From the NCBI RefSeq assembly GCF_024611995.1, contig NZ_CP102509.1, positions 4,154,001 through 4,218,000 of the forward strand: a stretch of 64,000 nucleotides of DNA, read 5' to 3'. Origin of the DNA: Streptomyces sp. NBC_00162 (GTDB lineage Bacteria; Actinomycetota; Actinomycetes; Streptomycetales; Streptomycetaceae). The translations under genes were made by a program, and so were the position numbers. A model generated the notes under the pieces. It worked only from the letters and a program-made list of their open reading frames with translations, made no database searches and was not told the origin of the DNA. Positions 33,862 to 42,444 of the stretch are shown piece by piece. How positions within the stretch are numbered: the first letter of the stretch is position 1; every line of letters begins with the position of its first letter.

Positions 33862-34974
33862 ATGGGGGCCGAACGGCGACGGCGGGGCACAAGCGGGCTC
33901 GTGCTGCTGTGCGCGATGGCGATACTGACGGCGCCGGGCCTGGCGACGGGCATGGCGTACGCGGCTCCTGCCGCGCCCGTGGCACCCGTGGCTCCGGCGG
34001 CCCCCGGGGCTCCCGCCGCTCCGGCTCCGGAGCCGGGCGCCAAGTCCCTGGAGCAGGTCCGCAAGGAGATGGAGGAGCTGTTCCGGCAGGCGGGCACCGC
34101 CACGGACGCCTACAACCTCGCCGAGGCCGAGGCCAAGGCCCAGTCGGACAAGATCGTCGAGATCGCCAACCTGATCGTGGCCGGCCAGGAGCGGATCACC
34201 ACCCTGAAGAGCCGCGCGGGCGCCGCCGCCCGCGCCCAGTACCGCTCGGGAGGTCTGCCGCCGAGCGCGAATCTGGCGCTGAGCGACGACCCGGGCCACT
34301 TCCTCGACGGGGCGGGCCGGATGCGCCAGGGCGAGAAGGCCGCCTCGGACATGCTGACCGAACTGGACCGCACCCAGAACGACTTGAAGCGGTACGCGGA
34401 GGAGGCGAGCGCCCACTGGGCGACGCTGGAGGCCAACCGGATCAAGCAGGAGAACGCGAAGAAGCAGATCGAGGAGAAGATCAAGGCTGCGGAGGAGCTG
34501 GAGAACAAGCTCGAGGCCGAGGAGAAGGCCCGGCTGATCCAGCTGGAGCAGGAAGCCCAGTACAAGGCGCAGACGGCGTGGCTGTCGACGGGCGCGATGA
34601 AGGACGTCAACGGCCTGGCGACGGACGCCGGGAAGCGGGCCGTGCAGTACGCCACCGCGCAGATGGGCAAGCCCTACGTCTGGGGAGCCGAGGGTCCGGG
34701 CTCGTTCGACTGCTCCGGTCTGACCTCCCAGGCCTGGCTGGCGGCGGGCAGGCCGATCCCGCGCACCTCGCAGGAGCAGCTGAGGCTGCTGCCGAAGGTC
34801 GCGATCAAGGACATGCGCCCGGGCGATCTGATCATCTACTTCGACGACGCGAGCCACGTCGCGATGTATGTCGGCGACGGCGCGATGGTCCACGCCCCGC
34901 GCCCGGGCCGGAACGTGACGATGGCGGGTGCGGGCTCGATGCCGATCAAGGCGGTCGTCCGGCCGGACGCGTAG
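33862..34974 (+). CDS. Secreted NlpC/P60 (C40) peptidoglycan hydrolase
   Basis: 370 residues. A signal peptide (LVLLCAMAILTAPGLATGMA) and a Pro/Ala linker lead to a long coiled-coil (KSLEQVRKEMEELFRQAGTA ... RIKQENAKKQIEEKIKAAEE ... EAEEKARLIQLEQEAQYKAQ), as in RipA-type hydrolases whose coiled coil autoinhibits or docks to FtsX. The C-terminal NlpC/P60 domain has the catalytic Cys in GSFDCSGLTSQAWLAAG and His in DASHVAMYVGDGAMVHAP. It cleaves D-Glu/mDAP peptide stems. The ATG at 33862 follows GGGGGGACC directly; a GTG at 33847 is in frame. Confidence 0.92.
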   Translation: MGAERRRRGTSGLVLLCAMAILTAPGLATGMAYAAPAAPVAPVAPAAPGAPAAPAPEPGAKSLEQVRKEMEELFRQAGTATDAYNLAEAEAKAQSDKIVEIANLIVAGQERITTLKSRAGAAARAQYRSGGLPPSANLALSDDPGHFLDGAGRMRQGEKAASDMLTELDRTQNDLKRYAEEASAHWATLEANRIKQENAKKQIEEKIKAAEELENKLEAEEKARLIQLEQEAQYKAQTAWLSTGAMKDVNGLATDAGKRAVQYATAQMGKPYVWGAEGPGSFDCSGLTSQAWLAAGRPIPRTSQEQLRLLPKVAIKDMRPGDLIIYFDDASHVAMYVGDGAMVHAPRPGRNVTMAGAGSMPIKAVVRPDA

Positions 34975-35001
34975 CCCGCGCCCCGGACGCCGGGCGCGGG
35001 G
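34975..35001 (+). terminator. Probable terminator after the NlpC/P60 gene
   Basis: Inverted repeat CCCGCGCC/GGCGCGGG with a loop of about 10 bases right after the stop codon; additional GC hairpins follow up to 35060. No other feature seen in the gap up to 35264. Confidence 0.6.
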
Positions 35002-35264
35002 GTCCGGGGGCGGCGTGGGGGAAGCCCCGCAGGGCGGGGTTCAGGGCGGGCGCCGCAGGCAACCAAACCGGCCCGCCGGACGTCTCGCTAGGCGGGACGG
35101 AACACGGCCCCGCCGTGACCTTTGTCATCCACGAGGCCGATTTTCCCCCGCGATAACGGCATATGACGGAGGCCCTGGCCCGGCACGGCATTCCGCCCGC
35201 CGGGCCGGGCCGCTAGGGTCGGCGCACGAGCGCACCCTCGGGGGGAGGGAAGGAACCGGAGACG

Positions 35265-36590
35265 ATGCCCGTACCCGTACCGCGGCAGAGGGACACCCCG
35301 GCCACGGAAAGCGGTCAGGCCGTTCTGACCGCCGAACCGCCCCTGGCGCAGGCAACCGGCCAGGCGGCCGCCGAAGCGACGGCCCAGGCGACCACGCACA
35401 CGACCCCGCTGACCCTCCTGGTCATCGAGGACGACCCGGCCGGCGGCCTCACCGTCCCCGAGATCCTCGACACCGACGGCCACCGCATCCGGCTCCGCAC
35501 CGCCCGCAACCTCACCGAGGCCGCACGGCTGCTCACGCCCGACGTCCACTGCATCCTGCTCGACCTGGCCCTGCCGGACACGGGCCCCCGTACGGCGTCC
35601 ACCGCCACGGCCGCGGACCAGCTGGACAACCTCCGCCAGGTGCTCCGCATCGCCCCCCGCCACGCCGTCCTCGTCCTCACCGCCGAGGCGGACGCCGAGC
35701 GCGGCGCCGAGGCCGTCCGGGTCGGCGCCCAGGACTTCCTCTTCCGGGACGAGCTGGACGGCCGGCTGCTGAGCCGCGCCATCCGGTACGCGGTGGAGAG
35801 AAAACGGGCCGACATCGCCCAGTACAAGCTTGCAGAATCGAAACTGCGCGCCCAGGAGAACGCCCGGCTGGAGCGCGGGCTGCTCCCCAACCCCCTCCTG
35901 GAGGGCTCGGACCTCCGCTTCGCCGCCCGCTACCGCCCCGGCCGCAGCCGGGCCCTGCTCGGCGGCGACTTCTACGACACCGTCCGCACCCCCGACGGCA
36001 CCGTCCACGCCATGATCGGCGACGTCTGCGGCCACGGCCCGGACGAAGCGGCCCTCGGCGTCGAGCTCCGCATCGCCTGGCGCGCCCTGACCCTGGCCGG
36101 CCTGTGCGGCGACGACCTGCTGGCCACGCTCCAGGAAGTCCTGGAGGTGGAACGTCCCTGCGAGGAGATCTTCGCGACGCTGTGCACGGTGGACATCGCC
36201 CCGGACGGCCGCCGCGCCGGCCTGTGCCTGGCCGGCCACCCGGCACCGCTGATCTCCAGGCCGGGGCGCCCCGCGCGGCTGCTCCCGTACGAGAACAGCG
36301 GCCCGGCACTCGGACTGCTGCCCAAGGCCCGCTGGCCCCGGCGCCAGGTCGAGCTCGGTGGCGCGTGGAGCCTGATGCTCTACACCGACGGGCTGATCGA
36401 GGGCCGGATCGGCGCGGGCAAGGAGCGCCTGGGGCAGGACGGCATGGTCGAGATGATCAACCGCCACCTCGATGACGGGCTGAGCGGCGAGAACCTGCTG
36501 GAGGCCTCCGTCACCGAGGCCCGCCGCCTCAACGGCGGCGAGCTCACGGACGACGTGGCCGTGGTCCTGCTCTCCCGCGGCGGGTCCTGA
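35265..36590 (+). CDS. Receiver-domain PP2C phosphatase (RsbU/SpoIIE type)
   Basis: 441 residues. A 45-residue Ala/Gln/Thr-rich leader, then a receiver domain (LTLLVIEDDPAGGLTVPEIL; acceptor Asp in HCILLDLALPDTG; Lys replaced by Arg/Asp near DFLFRDELDGRLL), a short coiled linker (YAVERKRADIAQYKLAESKL), and a PPM phosphatase with the metal sites GGDFYDTVRTPDG, IGDVCGHGPDEAALG and GELTDDVAVVLL. Such proteins dephosphorylate anti-anti-sigma factors in stress and development pathways. No anti-sigma gene is adjacent, so its target is elsewhere. Confidence 0.9.
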   Translation: MPVPVPRQRDTPATESGQAVLTAEPPLAQATGQAAAEATAQATTHTTPLTLLVIEDDPAGGLTVPEILDTDGHRIRLRTARNLTEAARLLTPDVHCILLDLALPDTGPRTASTATAADQLDNLRQVLRIAPRHAVLVLTAEADAERGAEAVRVGAQDFLFRDELDGRLLSRAIRYAVERKRADIAQYKLAESKLRAQENARLERGLLPNPLLEGSDLRFAARYRPGRSRALLGGDFYDTVRTPDGTVHAMIGDVCGHGPDEAALGVELRIAWRALTLAGLCGDDLLATLQEVLEVERPCEEIFATLCTVDIAPDGRRAGLCLAGHPAPLISRPGRPARLLPYENSGPALGLLPKARWPRRQVELGGAWSLMLYTDGLIEGRIGAGKERLGQDGMVEMINRHLDDGLSGENLLEASVTEARRLNGGELTDDVAVVLLSRGGS

Positions 36591-36594
36591 CGCC

Positions 36595-36633
36595 GGGCAC
36601 TGACGTCGGGCACTGACGTCGGGCACTGACGTC
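36595..36633. repeat. 13-base tandem repeat, three copies
   Basis: GGGCACTGACGTC three times in exact tandem directly after the phosphatase stop, followed by a degenerate fourth beginning GTGTCCTGACC. TGACGTC is palindromic-like. Probably slippage; no function apparent. Confidence 0.8.
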
Positions 36634-36667
36634 GTGTCCTGACCGCCGGGCGGGGCGGCGGGGAGGG

Positions 36668-37006
36668 TTACCTTCCGCCGTTGTAGGGCCCGTACGGCCC
36701 GTCACTGCTGCTGCCGCCGCTGCGCCGCCCGCCGCCCGAGACCTGCTTGAGCGCGGGGCGCACGTCGACGAAGAACACGATGGTGGCGACCAGGCCGGCG
36801 ATCTCCAGGAACAGCATCCCCAGGAAGAAGTCCACGAGGACGGTGATGCCGAGGATGACCAGCCAGAACGTCTTGGTCTGCTTTTCGGCCGCCCGATACG
36901 CGTCCTCGCGCGCGAGCAGCGCGAACACGAAGGCCACGACGGCGAGCACCAGCATGGCGAGCCCCAGCATCGGGAGCACGCCTCGATCGAACCCGTCCAT
37001 CAACAT
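36668..37006 (-). CDS. DUF2516 membrane protein
   Basis: 112 residues, with three hydrophobic segments: LPMLGLAMLVLAVVAFVFAL, TFWLVILGITVLVDFFLGML and LEIAGLVATIVFFVDVRPAL. The loop REDAYRAAEKQTKTFW between the first two is the DUF2516 hallmark. The C-terminus is Gly/Ser rich. The start is taken as the ATG at 37006; the ATG two codons later is possible. It is the last of the XRE, HbhA-like, DUF2516 minus-strand set, the same order as around mycobacterial hbhA (from memory). Confidence 0.85.
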   Translation of the reverse strand: MLMDGFDRGVLPMLGLAMLVLAVVAFVFALLAREDAYRAAEKQTKTFWLVILGITVLVDFFLGMLFLEIAGLVATIVFFVDVRPALKQVSGGGRRSGGSSSDGPYGPYNGGR

Positions 37007-37148
37007 CGCTTCGACCGCCTTCTCACGCTCTTGCTTTCGCACTCCTGACGGGATGCCGCCCGATTCCACGCTACCGGCACGGGCGCCCTCACGAATGACA
37101 ACGGGCCGGACACCCTCAAGGTGCCCGGCCCGCCGCCGCTCATGCGTC

Positions 37149-37718
37149 TCAGCTCTCGTCGCCCGCCGTGGCGGCGGCCTTCTTGGCCGTGCTCTTGCGC
37201 GCCGTGGTCCTCTTCGCGGCGGGCTTCTCCTCGGAGGCGGAGGCCTCCGCGGCGGCCGGCTCGGCCTCGGGCTCCGGCTCGACGGCCACGGCGATCTCGA
37301 CGATCTCCTCGGAGACCTCGCCCCGCCAGGCCCGGACAGCCTGCTCGCCGTGCTCGGCGACCTTGTCGTACGTCTCCTTGGCGCGGACCGCGTACTCCGC
37401 GGCCACGCCGACGCCGCGCAGCGCCAGGTCCTGCGCGGTCTCCCCGAGCTTCTTCGGGTCGATCGCGCCGAACACCTCGGCGACCTTGGCGGTGACCGCC
37501 TCCTGCGCCTCCTTGGCCGCCGCGGCGGCCTTCTCCTGCACGACCTTGGGGTCGGTGTTCTTCACGGCCTCGATGCGCGCCGGGGCCTCGGCGCGCAGCT
37601 GCTCGATGAGCCCGGGCACCTTCTTGGCCTGCTGCACGGCCAGGTCGGCCGTACCGGCGGCGAAGTAGAGGGGGGTCGGGTCGGTGAGGGTCTTCTTCAG
37701 GTCATCGGCGATGGCCAT
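37149..37718 (-). CDS. HbhA-like surface/heparin-binding protein
   Basis: 189 residues. It starts AIADDLKKTLTDPTPLYFAA with GTADLAVQQAKKVPGLIEQL, the conserved opening of heparin-binding haemagglutinin-like proteins, then a long coiled-coil helix (VVQEKAAAAAKEAQEAVTAK). After an acidic Glu/Pro/Ala segment comes a Lys/Ala/Thr-rich tail (KRTTARKSTAKKAAATAG) like the heparin-binding tail of mycobacterial HbhA. In Streptomyces the family is linked to attachment and membrane/polymer binding rather than virulence. The start at 37718 has GGGAGG upstream. It lies 23 bases after the XRE gene and is probably co-transcribed. Confidence 0.85.
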   Translation of the reverse strand: MAIADDLKKTLTDPTPLYFAAGTADLAVQQAKKVPGLIEQLRAEAPARIEAVKNTDPKVVQEKAAAAAKEAQEAVTAKVAEVFGAIDPKKLGETAQDLALRGVGVAAEYAVRAKETYDKVAEHGEQAVRAWRGEVSEEIVEIAVAVEPEPEAEPAAAEASASEEKPAAKRTTARKSTAKKAAATAGDES

Positions 37719-37741
37719 GTGCTGGTCCTCCCGGATCAAGT

Positions 37742-38161
37742 TCAGTTCGTCTTCGACGGCATCTCGCCGTCGGGCACGTCAGGCACGTCGGGCGCGTCGG
37801 GCACATCGGGCGCGTCGAGCGCGTTCTCCTTGCGGAACGACTCGTAGATCTGGAGCAGCACCTGCTTCTGCCGCTCGTTGATGGACGGGTCGGCGAGGAT
37901 GACGGCCCGCGTCTCCACCTCGTCCCGGTCCCGCTCATCCAGGATTCCGGCCTGCACGTACAGCGTCTCCGCGGAGATCCGCAGCGCCTTGGCCAGCTGC
38001 TGCAGGATGTCCGCGCTCGGCTTGCGCAGCCCGCGCTCGATCTGGCTCAGGTACGGATTCGACACCCCCGCCGCCTCGGCCAGCTGCCGCAGCGAAAGCT
38101 GGGCCTGCCGACGCTGCTCACGGAGGTATTCGCCGAGGTTTCCGACGTTGAGCGATGCCAT
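37742..38161 (-). CDS. XRE-family transcriptional regulator
   Basis: 139 residues. Helix-turn-helix of the lambda-Cro type: LGEYLREQRRQAQLSLRQLA, EAAGVSNPYLSQIERGLRKP, SADILQQLAKALRISAETLY. A short helical region follows, and the C-terminus is an acidic Asp-Ala/Val-Pro repeat (DAPDVPDAPDVPDVPD). It leads the hbhA-like operon and may control it. A palindrome at 38191-38210 just upstream is a likely operator, shared with the divergent AraC-type gene. Confidence 0.92.
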   Translation of the reverse strand: MASLNVGNLGEYLREQRRQAQLSLRQLAEAAGVSNPYLSQIERGLRKPSADILQQLAKALRISAETLYVQAGILDERDRDEVETRAVILADPSINERQKQVLLQIYESFRKENALDAPDVPDAPDVPDVPDGEMPSKTN

Positions 38162-38190
38162 GCCCCGATCCTGCCCGACTCTGCTAACTA

Positions 38191-38210
38191 TTGCAAGCGC
38201 ATGCTTGCAA
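38191..38210. promoter_or_regulatory. Inverted-repeat operator candidate between XRE and AraC-type genes
   Basis: TTGCAAGC-GCAT-GCTTGCAA, 8-bp perfect arms around 4 bases, in an 83-base divergent gap. It lies 30 bases upstream of the XRE start and 35 upstream of the AraC-type start, and is AT-richer than its surroundings. Confidence 0.7.
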
Positions 38211-38244
38211 CATCTCCCACCCGTGTCTGTCGGAGGGCCGTGCG

Positions 38245-38652
38245 ATGCTGGTGAGCGTGACCTTGGAGGATCTGGTTCGGCTGCGCCGCGCCCGGGACGT
38301 GATGGATCGCGACTACGCGCAGCCGCTGGACGTCCCGGCGCTGGCCAAGGTCGCCCTCATGTCCTCCGGCCACTTCTCCCGCAGCTTCCGCGCCGCCTAC
38401 GGCGAGACGCCGTACAACTACCTGATGACCCGCCGCGTCGAGCGGGCGAAGGCGCTGCTGCGACGGGGCGACATGAGCGTGACGGACGTCTGCTTCGCCG
38501 TCGGATGCACCTCGCTCGGGTCGTTCAGCTCGCGCTTCACCGAGCTGGTCGGCGAGACCCCGAGCGCCTACCGGGCCCGCCCCCACGAAGCGGGCGCCCC
38601 GATCCCGGCGTGCGTCGCCAAGGTCCTCACGCGACCGGTCAGGAACAGGTAA
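38245..38652 (+). CDS. AraC-family transcriptional regulator (DNA-binding domain only)
   Basis: 135 residues, essentially a bare AraC double helix-turn-helix: DVPALAKVALMSSGHFSRSF, RAAYGETPYNYLMTRRVERA and VTDVCFAVGCTSLGSFSSRF, TELVGETPSAYRAR. There is no sensor domain, as in SoxS/MarA-type regulators. The ATG at 38245 has GGAGG 8 bases upstream. The VOC-family gene 57 bases downstream is the probable target, a common pair in actinomycetes. Confidence 0.9.
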   Translation: MLVSVTLEDLVRLRRARDVMDRDYAQPLDVPALAKVALMSSGHFSRSFRAAYGETPYNYLMTRRVERAKALLRRGDMSVTDVCFAVGCTSLGSFSSRFTELVGETPSAYRARPHEAGAPIPACVAKVLTRPVRNR

Positions 38653-38709
38653 GCGGACACATCAGGATCGAGGAAGCGCGATCCGCCGCCGTCTCGTAGC
38701 GTCGAGGGC

Positions 38710-39126
38710 ATGGACATCAAGCTCTCGCAGTGCTTCATCGCCGTCGACGACCACGACAAGGCCCTCGCCTTCTACCGCGACGCCCTCGGCCTGGAGGTCC
38801 GCAACGACGTCGGATACGAAGGGATGCGCTGGGTGACCGTCGGCTCCCCGTCGCAGCCGGACGTGGAGATCGTCCTCGAACCGCCGCTCGCCGACCCCAA
38901 CGCCTCACCCGCCGACCGGCAGGCCATGGCGGAACTGCTGGCCAAGGGCCAGCTGCGCGGCGTGATCTTCTCCACCGACGACGTCGACGCCACCTTCGAA
39001 AAGGTCCGGGCGGCCGGCGGCGAAGTCCTCCAGGAACCCCTCGACCAGCCCTACGGCGTCCGCGACTGCGCCTTCCGCGACCCCGCCGGCAACATGCTCC
39101 GCTTCAACCAGCCCCGCAAGAAGTAA
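38710..39126 (+). CDS. VOC (glyoxalase/bleomycin-resistance fold) protein
   Basis: 138 residues with the paired beta-alpha-beta-beta-beta modules: KLSQCFIAVDDHDKALAFYR, ALGLEVRNDVGYEGMRWVTV, VDATFEKVRAAGGEVLQEPL and YGVRDCAFRDPAGNMLRFNQ. The metal ligands of true glyoxalase are only partly visible (Glu in DVEIVLEPP). A dioxygenase or detoxification role is possible but unassigned. Probably controlled by the upstream AraC-type regulator. Confidence 0.88.
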   Translation: MDIKLSQCFIAVDDHDKALAFYRDALGLEVRNDVGYEGMRWVTVGSPSQPDVEIVLEPPLADPNASPADRQAMAELLAKGQLRGVIFSTDDVDATFEKVRAAGGEVLQEPLDQPYGVRDCAFRDPAGNMLRFNQPRKK

Positions 39127-39131
39127 GGACT

Positions 39132-39932
39132 TCAGCGCGCGGCGATCACCACCGTCGCGTACAGCTCCTCCGAGGTGGCCACACGGGTCGCGAGGCCCGC
39201 CGAGGTCAGGGCCGAGGCCGTCGACGGGCACTGCCGGGCGCTCGTCTCGATCAGCAGGTGGCCGCCCGGGGCCAGCCACGGGAGGACGTCCGCCGCGACC
39301 CGGCGGTGGATGTCCAGGCCGTCCGAACCGCCGTCCAGGGAGACCAGCGGCTCGTGGTCGCGGGCCTCCGAGGGCATGAGGCCGATCTCCTCCGTCGGCA
39401 CGTACGGGGCATTGACCACCAGCACGTCCACCCGCCCCCGCAGCGACGCCGGAAGCGGGGCGTACAGGTCGCCCTCCCACACGCTGCCGCCGTACGGGGC
39501 CACGTTGCGCCGCGCGTACGCCAGCGCCGCCGGGTCGATGTCCGCCGCGTGCAGCTCCACCCCGCCCGGCACCCGCGCCGCGACGGCCGCGCCCAGGGCG
39601 CCGACCCCGCAGCACAGGTCCAGCACCACCGCGCCGGGCCGGGCCAGCGCCACCGCCTCCGTCACCAGGAACTCGCTGCGCCTGCGCGGCACGAAGGCCC
39701 CCGCGCCCACTTCCACGCGCAGTCCGCAGAACTCCGCCCAGCCCACCACGTGTTCCAGCGGCTCGCCGCCGACCCGGCGGGCCAGCAGCTCCGCCAGGTG
39801 GCCGTCGTCCCGCGCGGAGGCGAGCAGCAGGTCCGCCTCCTCCTCCGCGAAGACGCAGCCGGCCACACGCAGTTGTTCCACCAGGGTCGTCAAATACCTC
39901 AGTCCTCGGTCATCGGTTCTCGGTTCACTCAC
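39132..39932 (-). CDS. HemK/PrmC-like protein N5-glutamine methyltransferase
   Basis: 266 residues. A helical N-terminal domain, then a SAM-binding core: VVLDLCCGVGALGAAVAARV (motif I), ELHAADIDPAALAYARRNVA (motif II) and a catalytic loop VNAPYVPTEEIGLMP. PrmC enzymes have NPPY; the NAPY here departs from that, so activity on release-factor GGQ glutamine is uncertain and this is probably the paralogous group common in Streptomyces. The helical domain keeps VGGEPLEHVVGWAEFCGLRV, matching PrmC's G-x-P-x-x-Y/H-(I/V)-x-G. Confidence 0.85.
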   Translation of the reverse strand: MSEPRTDDRGLRYLTTLVEQLRVAGCVFAEEEADLLLASARDDGHLAELLARRVGGEPLEHVVGWAEFCGLRVEVGAGAFVPRRRSEFLVTEAVALARPGAVVLDLCCGVGALGAAVAARVPGGVELHAADIDPAALAYARRNVAPYGGSVWEGDLYAPLPASLRGRVDVLVVNAPYVPTEEIGLMPSEARDHEPLVSLDGGSDGLDIHRRVAADVLPWLAPGGHLLIETSARQCPSTASALTSAGLATRVATSEELYATVVIAAR

Positions 39933-39972
39933 ACGCTACGGTCTGCGCCGGAAGCCGGGGCAGGGACCGGGA

Positions 39973-41217
39973 TCAGAAGACGTCCGGACACCACGGCCGG
40001 CGCGCCGTACGGAACACCGCGTCGGCCAGCGCCAGCGCGCCCGGCCGCAGCTCCGCCACCCGCCCGAGCGCGCCCAGCCGCACCGCGGACTCGTCGCCGA
40101 GGTACAGCGAGCCCAGCGCGGACACGTCCAGCCGCAGGTCCACCGGGTCCTCGGTGCGCTCGCACGCGCCGGTCCCCGCGTCCAGCCGGTAGCGGCCGTC
40201 CGCGAGCCCCGCCGGGTCCGTGACCTCGAGTACGAGCACCCCGGGCACGGCGTACGTCCGCGCGCGCAGCGCCCGTACCACGTCCAGCAGCCGCACCCAC
40301 AGGAAGTCAGCCGAGGTCAGGGGCCTGGCCGAACGCGGGTCGGGCAGCAGCTGCGTGACGAGGTCGTCGGGGGCCCGGCGGCCTGTGCGGACCTTCAGCA
40401 CCCAGTCGATGGAGCACAGGAAGTGCCACAGCGCCCGCTCCGCCTCCGGCGTGACCGCGATCAGGTCCTTGACCTGCACGGTGTTCAGCGGAACCTTCGC
40501 ATCCGTCCAGTGGTCGTCGGCGGAGTAGACGGCCAGACCGGCCACCTCGCCCGCCGCCGTCCGGTACACGGCGTGGAACTTCTCCTTGTACGGGCGGTAC
40601 GACATCTCCTCCAGGCCGGTCGTCAGCCGCCACCAGCGCTCGTCCCGGTTCACCGCCCCGTGCGTGACCGCGCGCAGCCGCTCGTGCAGTTCCGGCCCCA
40701 CCTCACGGACCTCGGCCGCGTCCACCAGGTCGATCCTCCCGCCGTCCGCGGGCACCGGCCGGCGCCGGTCGAGTCCGGTGCGCGGTACGTCGATCTCCCA
40801 TTCCGCGATCGAGGCGGCGGGCCCGTACCCGTACCGCCCGTAGATCGGGTACTCGGCGGCGATCAGCGTGGACAGCACGTCCCCGCGGGCATGGGCGGCG
40901 CCGAGTTCGGCGGCCATCATCCGGGTCAGCAGGCCCTGGCGGCGGTGCGTGGGCAACACGGCGACGTTCGAGACCGCGCTGGCCGGGACGGCCGCCCCGC
41001 CCGGGACGGTCAGCCGCTGGGCGAAGGAGCGGAAGGCCGCCACACAGCGGCCGGTGTCGCTGTCGAAGGCGCCCTGGATCCGGGCCAGGTCGTTGTACTT
41101 GGCCCGCTGGGCGACATCGGACTCCGTGACCCGGGCGGGGGCCAGGAACCCCGTGTTCAGGGCCCGCATCCAGTCGGCGAGTTCGGATTCGGCGATCGGC
41201 CGGACGTCAGCACTCAT
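39973..41217 (-). CDS. Eis-like GNAT acetyltransferase
   Basis: 414 residues with the three-domain Eis layout: an N-terminal GNAT ([20 protein letters not shown] holds the acetyl-CoA loop), a second GNAT-like domain and a C-terminal sterol-carrier-like domain ending in a Phe carboxylate (PWCPDVF), which in Eis supplies the general base. Mycobacterial Eis acetylates aminoglycosides and host proteins; Streptomyces homologues have unknown natural substrates. The ATG at 41217 begins [16 protein letters not shown]. Confidence 0.9.
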   Translation of the reverse strand: MSADVRPIAESELADWMRALNTGFLAPARVTESDVAQRAKYNDLARIQGAFDSDTGRCVAAFRSFAQRLTVPGGAAVPASAVSNVAVLPTHRRQGLLTRMMAAELGAAHARGDVLSTLIAAEYPIYGRYGYGPAASIAEWEIDVPRTGLDRRRPVPADGGRIDLVDAAEVREVGPELHERLRAVTHGAVNRDERWWRLTTGLEEMSYRPYKEKFHAVYRTAAGEVAGLAVYSADDHWTDAKVPLNTVQVKDLIAVTPEAERALWHFLCSIDWVLKVRTGRRAPDDLVTQLLPDPRSARPLTSADFLWVRLLDVVRALRARTYAVPGVLVLEVTDPAGLADGRYRLDAGTGACERTEDPVDLRLDVSALGSLYLGDESAVRLGALGRVAELRPGALALADAVFRTARRPWCPDVF

Positions 41218-41288
41218 AACGGGTCACGCTAATCGCCCGACCGGCCCGAGTCGCCCGGTTTTCCGGCGCCCCTCCAGGCGGGTGTGCC

Positions 41289-41867
41289 TCAGGCCAGCAG
41301 GTCGTCCACCTGCGCCTCGCCCTCCCGGTACCGGCGGGTGATCTCGGCACTGCAGTCGTCCACGGTGCGCTGGAGCTGCTGGCGGCGCCTCGAGACCTGC
41401 TGCTCGTAGCGCACCAGCTTGCCCATCCCGTCGTAGAGCTCGCCGTCCGTGCGCGCGGCCAGGTCCGAAAGCTCCACGTCGGCCAGCATCTCCGCCGCCA
41501 GCAGCCGGAACTCCTCGCTGTGCGGGGTGCCGAGCGTGACGTGCCGGGCGGAGGCGCTGCGGCTGGACGGCGCGTCGGCGAGGATCTCGGAGAGCCGGTC
41601 CACCACCGGCGTCTCGGGGTCGGTACGCCGGGCCAGCTCGGCCCGCAGGATGTCGATGCGGCCCTGGAGCAGTCTGCGTACGTAGCTCAGGTCGGCCTCG
41701 TCGCGCTGCGCGTCGCGGCGCAGCGCGCGCAGTTCCGGCAGCCCGAGGGCGCTGGTCGGCGCGCCGGCCGGGGCCTGGCTGTCGGAGGTGCGCTGCGCGG
41801 GCGGTCGTACCGCGGCAGCTGCGATGGAAGCGGGTGATGCAGGTACGGAGGTACCAGAAGTATTCAT
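41289..41867 (-). CDS. rsiG: Anti-sigma factor RsiG (c-di-GMP-responsive, formerly AmfC)
   Basis: 192 residues. It holds two copies of the c-di-GMP-binding motif E-x3-S-x2-R-x3-Q-x3-D on antiparallel helices: Glu57-Ser61-Arg64-Gln68-Asp72 and Glu155-Ser159-Arg162-Gln166-Asp170, both complete. In S. venezuelae RsiG bound to c-di-GMP sequesters the sporulation sigma factor WhiG. The first 40 residues are an Ala/Pro/Ser linker. The ATG at 41867 begins [10 protein letters not shown]. It is divergent from dtd. WhiG is not in the window. Confidence 0.95.
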   Translation of the reverse strand: MNTSGTSVPASPASIAAAAVRPPAQRTSDSQAPAGAPTSALGLPELRALRRDAQRDEADLSYVRRLLQGRIDILRAELARRTDPETPVVDRLSEILADAPSSRSASARHVTLGTPHSEEFRLLAAEMLADVELSDLAARTDGELYDGMGKLVRYEQQVSRRRQQLQRTVDDCSAEITRRYREGEAQVDDLLA

Positions 41868-42003
41868 ACGAACGAGTCCGTCCCCTCGACCGGTGCGGCG
41901 CACCCGCACCGCCTGCGTGCATGGTGCCACTCTCCGTGGCCCCCATGCAGTCCCACTCCACCCGATCGGCCCCGGACGGGTGCAAGCCTGGTACACAGGT
42001 GGT

Positions 42004-42429
42004 ATGCGAGCAGTGGTGCAGAGGGTGGACGGCGCGAGCGTCGTCGTGGGCGGCGAGACCGTGGGCGAGATCGTCGGCGAGGGTCTGTGCGTACTGGTGG
42101 GGGTGACCCACGACGACACACCGGAGAAGGCGGCGCTGCTGGCCCGCAAGCTGTGGTCGGTGCGGGTCCTGGAGGCGGAGAAGTCATGCAGCGACGTGAA
42201 CGCGCCGCTGCTGGTGATCTCCCAGTTCACGCTCTACGGAGACGCCCGCAAGGGCCGTCGGCCCACCTGGAACGCGGCCGCGCCCGGACCGGTGGCCGAG
42301 CCGCTGGTCGACGAGGTCGTGGCGCAGCTGCGGTCGCTGGGCGCGACGGTGGAGACGGGCCGGTTCGGCGCGGACATGCGGGTCTCGCTGACCAACCACG
42401 GCCCGTTCACCATCGTCATCGACATCTAG
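42004..42429 (+). CDS. dtd: D-aminoacyl-tRNA deacylase
   Basis: 141 residues. It starts [18 protein letters not shown] and has the active-site motif [19 protein letters not shown] and the cross-subunit Gly-cisPro type motif [11 protein letters not shown], which enforces chirality. It removes D-amino acids (and glycine from mischarged tRNA-Ala). Length is standard. The gene ends 15 bases before the convergent ygfZ stop. Confidence 0.96.
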   Translation: MRAVVQRVDGASVVVGGETVGEIVGEGLCVLVGVTHDDTPEKAALLARKLWSVRVLEAEKSCSDVNAPLLVISQFTLYGDARKGRRPTWNAAAPGPVAEPLVDEVVAQLRSLGATVETGRFGADMRVSLTNHGPFTIVIDI

Positions 42430-42444
42430 GACCCGGCCTGGCGG

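Noticed and set aside
36595..36633. Possible CRISPR-like array
   Set aside because: Three exact 13-base tandem units with no spacers; this is simple tandem duplication. No CRISPR array was seen anywhere in the window.
39132..39932. Assignment as the true release-factor methyltransferase PrmC
   Set aside because: The catalytic NPPY is NAPY, so only a PrmC-like call is justified.
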